A program made the translations under genes and the position numbers. Shown here one piece after another: positions 61,548 through 64,000 of a stretch of 64,000 nt of DNA (position 1 is the first letter of the stretch; each line of letters begins with the position of its first letter). The stretch comes from Pseudomonadota bacterium (GTDB taxonomy: Bacteria > Pseudomonadota > Gammaproteobacteria > Pseudomonadales > Moraxellaceae). The stretch lies in NCBI GenBank assembly GCA_023393635.1, contig JAEWKT010000018.1, positions 6,567 through 70,566 on the forward strand, written 5' to 3'. The notes beneath the pieces are model-generated. The model was not told the origin of the DNA. It saw only the letters and a program-made list of their open reading frames with translations, and did no database searches.

Positions 61548-64000
61548 ATGATGCTTATGCCTGTCCAATATTTACGCTGGTACCATCGTCTTGGCATTAG
61601 TAATGCCTATGGCCAGCTCATAGCACTCATCTTTTTGCCCATCATGATTTTATCCTGTGTGGGCGCAGGTTTGGTATTGACAGAAACAGCACGTTCCTCG
61701 CGTGCAGAGCAACGTAGCGCAGCATTTGCTACCTTGGCGCGTTACCAGCCTACGGCACAGCGTCTTAACTTTTTGCTCGATCAACCGCAGCAACACGAAA
61801 AAGTGCGCTCTATTTTGCAAAATATGCTGAATGAATCCGATTTATTACGCGTGGCCATGATTGACAGCGAGGGACGCCCGCGAATTTCTTTTGGCTATGG
61901 CAGCAATGTAGAGTGGCCCATCTTTGAGGCACACCGTGAAACTTTTGGCCCCTTGCGCTCTGATATTGGCACCACGTATGGATTGCGCGCAGGCTATACG
62001 CGTGATGGCCCAATCTGGCTAGTGGTTGACATGGACAACAAACCGCTGCAACTGGCGCGCTATCGGGTATGGCTGGTGCTGGCTATTACTGGCTTACTCA
62101 CGTTATTGTTATTATTACTGTGCTTAAATTTTTATTCCAGACGCTGGATTGCACCGATTTATGAGATACGCCTGCAACTGCAACGCTTAAGTGCTGACAC
62201 ACTTGGCCAAACCATCACTACTTTGGGCACAGGAGAGTTGCGCCTCTTACAGCTTGATTTAATTACCTTGCTACAACGCCTGCATGAAAGTTTTGAAGAA
62301 CTAAAACAACATACCGAACAAACCGAAGATGACTTGCGCAAAACCCTGGATGCGCTTGAAATTCAAAATATTACCTACCGACAGGCACGTGATCAGGCTA
62401 TTGTCGCCAATCAGTCAAAATCGGTGTTTTTGGCCAACATTAGCCATGAATTACGCACACCGCTAAATAGTATTGATGGTTTTGTCAATTTAATGGCACG
62501 TAAAGGTTCACTGACCGATCAGCAAACTATTTATATTCAAACCATTCAAAAATCGTCTGCCCATTTATTGGCTTTAGTCAATGATGTGCTGGATTTTTCT
62601 AAAATTGATGCAGGCAAACTGACCTTAGAGCAAGCCCCCTTTGATTTAGAAGAAGCGGTGTTTGATGTGATTGATATGCTCTCGCCACTCGCCTGTGAAA
62701 AGAAAATTGACATGGCGGTGTACTACTATGAAGACATGCCAAAACAGGTCAATGGTGATGCCTTACGTTTTAAACAGATTCTCACTAATTTGGTGAGTAA
62801 TGCCATTAAATTTACGCCTGATGGCGACATTATTGTAAGAGCGCGATTAGACAACAGTACCGAAGACCATCATCTGATTCATATCTCCGTTCAAGATAGC
62901 GGTATTGGCTTAACGGGTGCCGATCGTAAACGCTTGTTTGAATCATTTTCACAAGGTGATCCATCGGTGACGCGGCAATATGGTGGTACAGGCTTAGGCC
63001 TGGCCATTTCACGCCAGCTGGTGCAATTGATGCGCGGTAAAATTGGCTTTGAGGAAAATCAGGAACGGCATCCTACCGACAAAGGCGCGACCTTTTGGTT
63101 TACAGTGCAACTGGGGGTGGTGGCAAATGACACACCACAAAACAGCTGGCCTGACTTAAGTGGCTGGAGCGTACTGTCCAGTATTCAGCATCCTGCTAGT
63201 GCCAATGTCCTACGCGGTTATCTGGCACAGCTTCAAGTGAAGCAACAAGAAGCGCAATCCCTGCCCGACTTGTTTGGTCGTCTTAGCCCATTTAATGCCG
63301 AGCGTCATTCCCACAGCTGGCTAATTGTGGATAGCGGTGGTGATATCGAAGCATTATTGCGTGAAATTCGCACCCGTTATCAGGGCTTGCTGGCAGTATA
63401 TGGTTATCAAATGGCCATTGACCCTGATGTGCTTAAACGCTATGACGCGGTTGCCTTGTATGAACCAATGAGCCGTAGTGCGCTACTGGCCACCTTGCAA
63501 CATGAGCCACAGGTTCACACGCCACAACTGCAATTTTCTGGCCACGGCCTGCACATTTTGGCCGTTGATGACCACTTGCCCAATCTGATGGTGCTAGAAG
63601 CACTACTGAATGATTTGGGTGTAACGGTGACTAACGCCAACAGTGGGCTTGAAGCCATTGAACTAATTACAGCGCGGCATGAAGCACAGCAAAAACCCTT
63701 TGATTTGGTATTTATGGATATTCAAATGCCACGTATGTCTGGACTGGAGGCCACCCAAGCAATTCGACTGTTAGAAAACCAGTGGGGAAATGCCACCAGC
63801 TTACCCATTATTGCCTTAACAGCGCATGTACTGAGTGATGAAAAAGCCAATTTAATTGCTTGCGGTATGAATGACTACGTTAGCAAGCCCATTCAAATTG
63901 AACAGCTTATTCGTATTTTAAAACAATGGACTACCTCTAATGTCCATGCCAATACGTTGCCTGAGCCCCCCCACCCCCCCCCCGAAGGTTCGCGCAGGAG
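61548..64000 (+). CDS. gacS: GacS/BarA-type hybrid sensor histidine kinase (3' partial)
   Basis: Tripartite sensor kinase of the Gac/Rsm or BarA/UvrY system; the frame runs off the right edge. In-frame ATG at 61548, 61551 and 61557 are possible starts. It has an N-terminal helix ('ALIFLPIMILSCVGAGLVL'), a periplasmic sensor region, a second helix with HAMP-like sequence, the histidine-kinase core ('FLANISHELRTPLNSIDGFV', 'NLVSNAIKFTPDGDI', 'QYGGTGLGLAISRQLVQLM') and a receiver domain ('LVFMDIQMPRMSGLEATQAI', 'LTAHVL', 'GMNDYVSKPI'). A C-terminal HPt domain is expected but lies beyond the window. The final ~40 bases look abnormal. Confidence 0.92.
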   Translation, partial: MMLMPVQYLRWYHRLGISNAYGQLIALIFLPIMILSCVGAGLVLTETARSSRAEQRSAAFATLARYQPTAQRLNFLLDQPQQHEKVRSILQNMLNESDLLRVAMIDSEGRPRISFGYGSNVEWPIFEAHRETFGPLRSDIGTTYGLRAGYTRDGPIWLVVDMDNKPLQLARYRVWLVLAITGLLTLLLLLLCLNFYSRRWIAPIYEIRLQLQRLSADTLGQTITTLGTGELRLLQLDLITLLQRLHESFEELKQHTEQTEDDLRKTLDALEIQNITYRQARDQAIVANQSKSVFLANISHELRTPLNSIDGFVNLMARKGSLTDQQTIYIQTIQKSSAHLLALVNDVLDFSKIDAGKLTLEQAPFDLEEAVFDVIDMLSPLACEKKIDMAVYYYEDMPKQVNGDALRFKQILTNLVSNAIKFTPDGDIIVRARLDNSTEDHHLIHISVQDSGIGLTGADRKRLFESFSQGDPSVTRQYGGTGLGLAISRQLVQLMRGKIGFEENQERHPTDKGATFWFTVQLGVVANDTPQNSWPDLSGWSVLSSIQHPASANVLRGYLAQLQVKQQEAQSLPDLFGRLSPFNAERHSHSWLIVDSGGDIEALLREIRTRYQGLLAVYGYQMAIDPDVLKRYDAVALYEPMSRSALLATLQHEPQVHTPQLQFSGHGLHILAVDDHLPNLMVLEALLNDLGVTVTNANSGLEAIELITARHEAQQKPFDLVFMDIQMPRMSGLEATQAIRLLENQWGNATSLPIIALTAHVLSDEKANLIACGMNDYVSKPIQIEQLIRILKQWTTSNVHANTLPEPPHPPPEGSRR

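Noticed and set aside
1..64000. tRNA, rRNA, CRISPR, prophage or insertion-sequence genes
   Set aside because: None could be recognised; the spacers are short and hold only hairpins, promoters or AT-rich sequence.

Overview
The window reads as a chromosomal segment of a gammaproteobacterium in the Moraxellaceae, close to Acinetobacter or Alkanindiges. The main reason is gene order: a fimT-pilV-pilW-pilX-pilY1-pilin block between ispH/gmk and rpsP-rimM-trmD-rplS, a lipase with its foldase beside rplS, tonB-exbB-exbD, and cysM-relA-mazG next to a GacS/BarA hybrid kinase. Base composition looks mildly AT-rich throughout. Coding density is high. I found no tRNA or rRNA gene, no CRISPR array, no prophage and no intact insertion sequence.

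Layout. 1-6029: Mrp-type Na+/H+ antiporter operon (mrpA with a fused B domain, then C, D, E, F, G), cut at its 5' end by the window edge. 6261-8394: secreted lipase and its membrane-anchored foldase, separated by a terminator-like hairpin. 8493-10757 (minus): rpsP-rimM-trmD-rplS with a structured leader before rplS. 10918-11538: a Uma2-family gene broken by one in-frame stop. 11553-19191 (minus): minor pilins, PilY1 and two pilin-like proteins for type IV pilus assembly and probably DNA uptake. 19350-24361: ispH, gmk, a BrnT/BrnA toxin-antitoxin pair, prlC and yheV. 24400-30448: a small coiled-coil membrane protein, a DMT exporter, and a minus-strand group of a fused TRAP permease, a rhombosortase-like protease and a large lipoprotein. 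30591-33218 (minus): pnp and rpsO.

33466-41334 holds a beta-lactamase-fold hydrolase, a DJ-1/PfpI protein, a GNAT enzyme, a glycine-zipper lipoprotein, aroE, a long-chain acyl-CoA dehydrogenase, an NlpE-like lipoprotein and a PspC protein. 41447-43268 (minus) is tonB-exbB-exbD behind a promoter overlapped by a Fur-box-like palindrome. 43600-46763 carries lipid and membrane genes: a PlsC-like acyltransferase, a patatin lipoprotein, and an NfeD/SPFH pair. 46870-60402 is a long minus-strand run of core metabolism and stress genes (ispA, phnA, darP, npr, rapZ, panC, panB, folK, pcnB, comEA, mazG, relA, rlmD, an exonuclease), followed by cysM. The last gene is a GacS/BarA-type hybrid sensor kinase that runs off the right edge.

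Most of the window is conserved housekeeping sequence, and I do not see a clearly new multi-gene system. The items most worth a second look are the TRAP permease with a large periplasmic insert and no binding-protein gene beside it, together with its neighbouring lipoprotein and rhombosortase; a cluster of DnaA-box matches plus a long hairpin between mazG and relA; competing hairpins in the rplS leader; the single-stop Uma2 pseudogene; and an odd C-rich stretch at the right edge that may be an assembly artefact.
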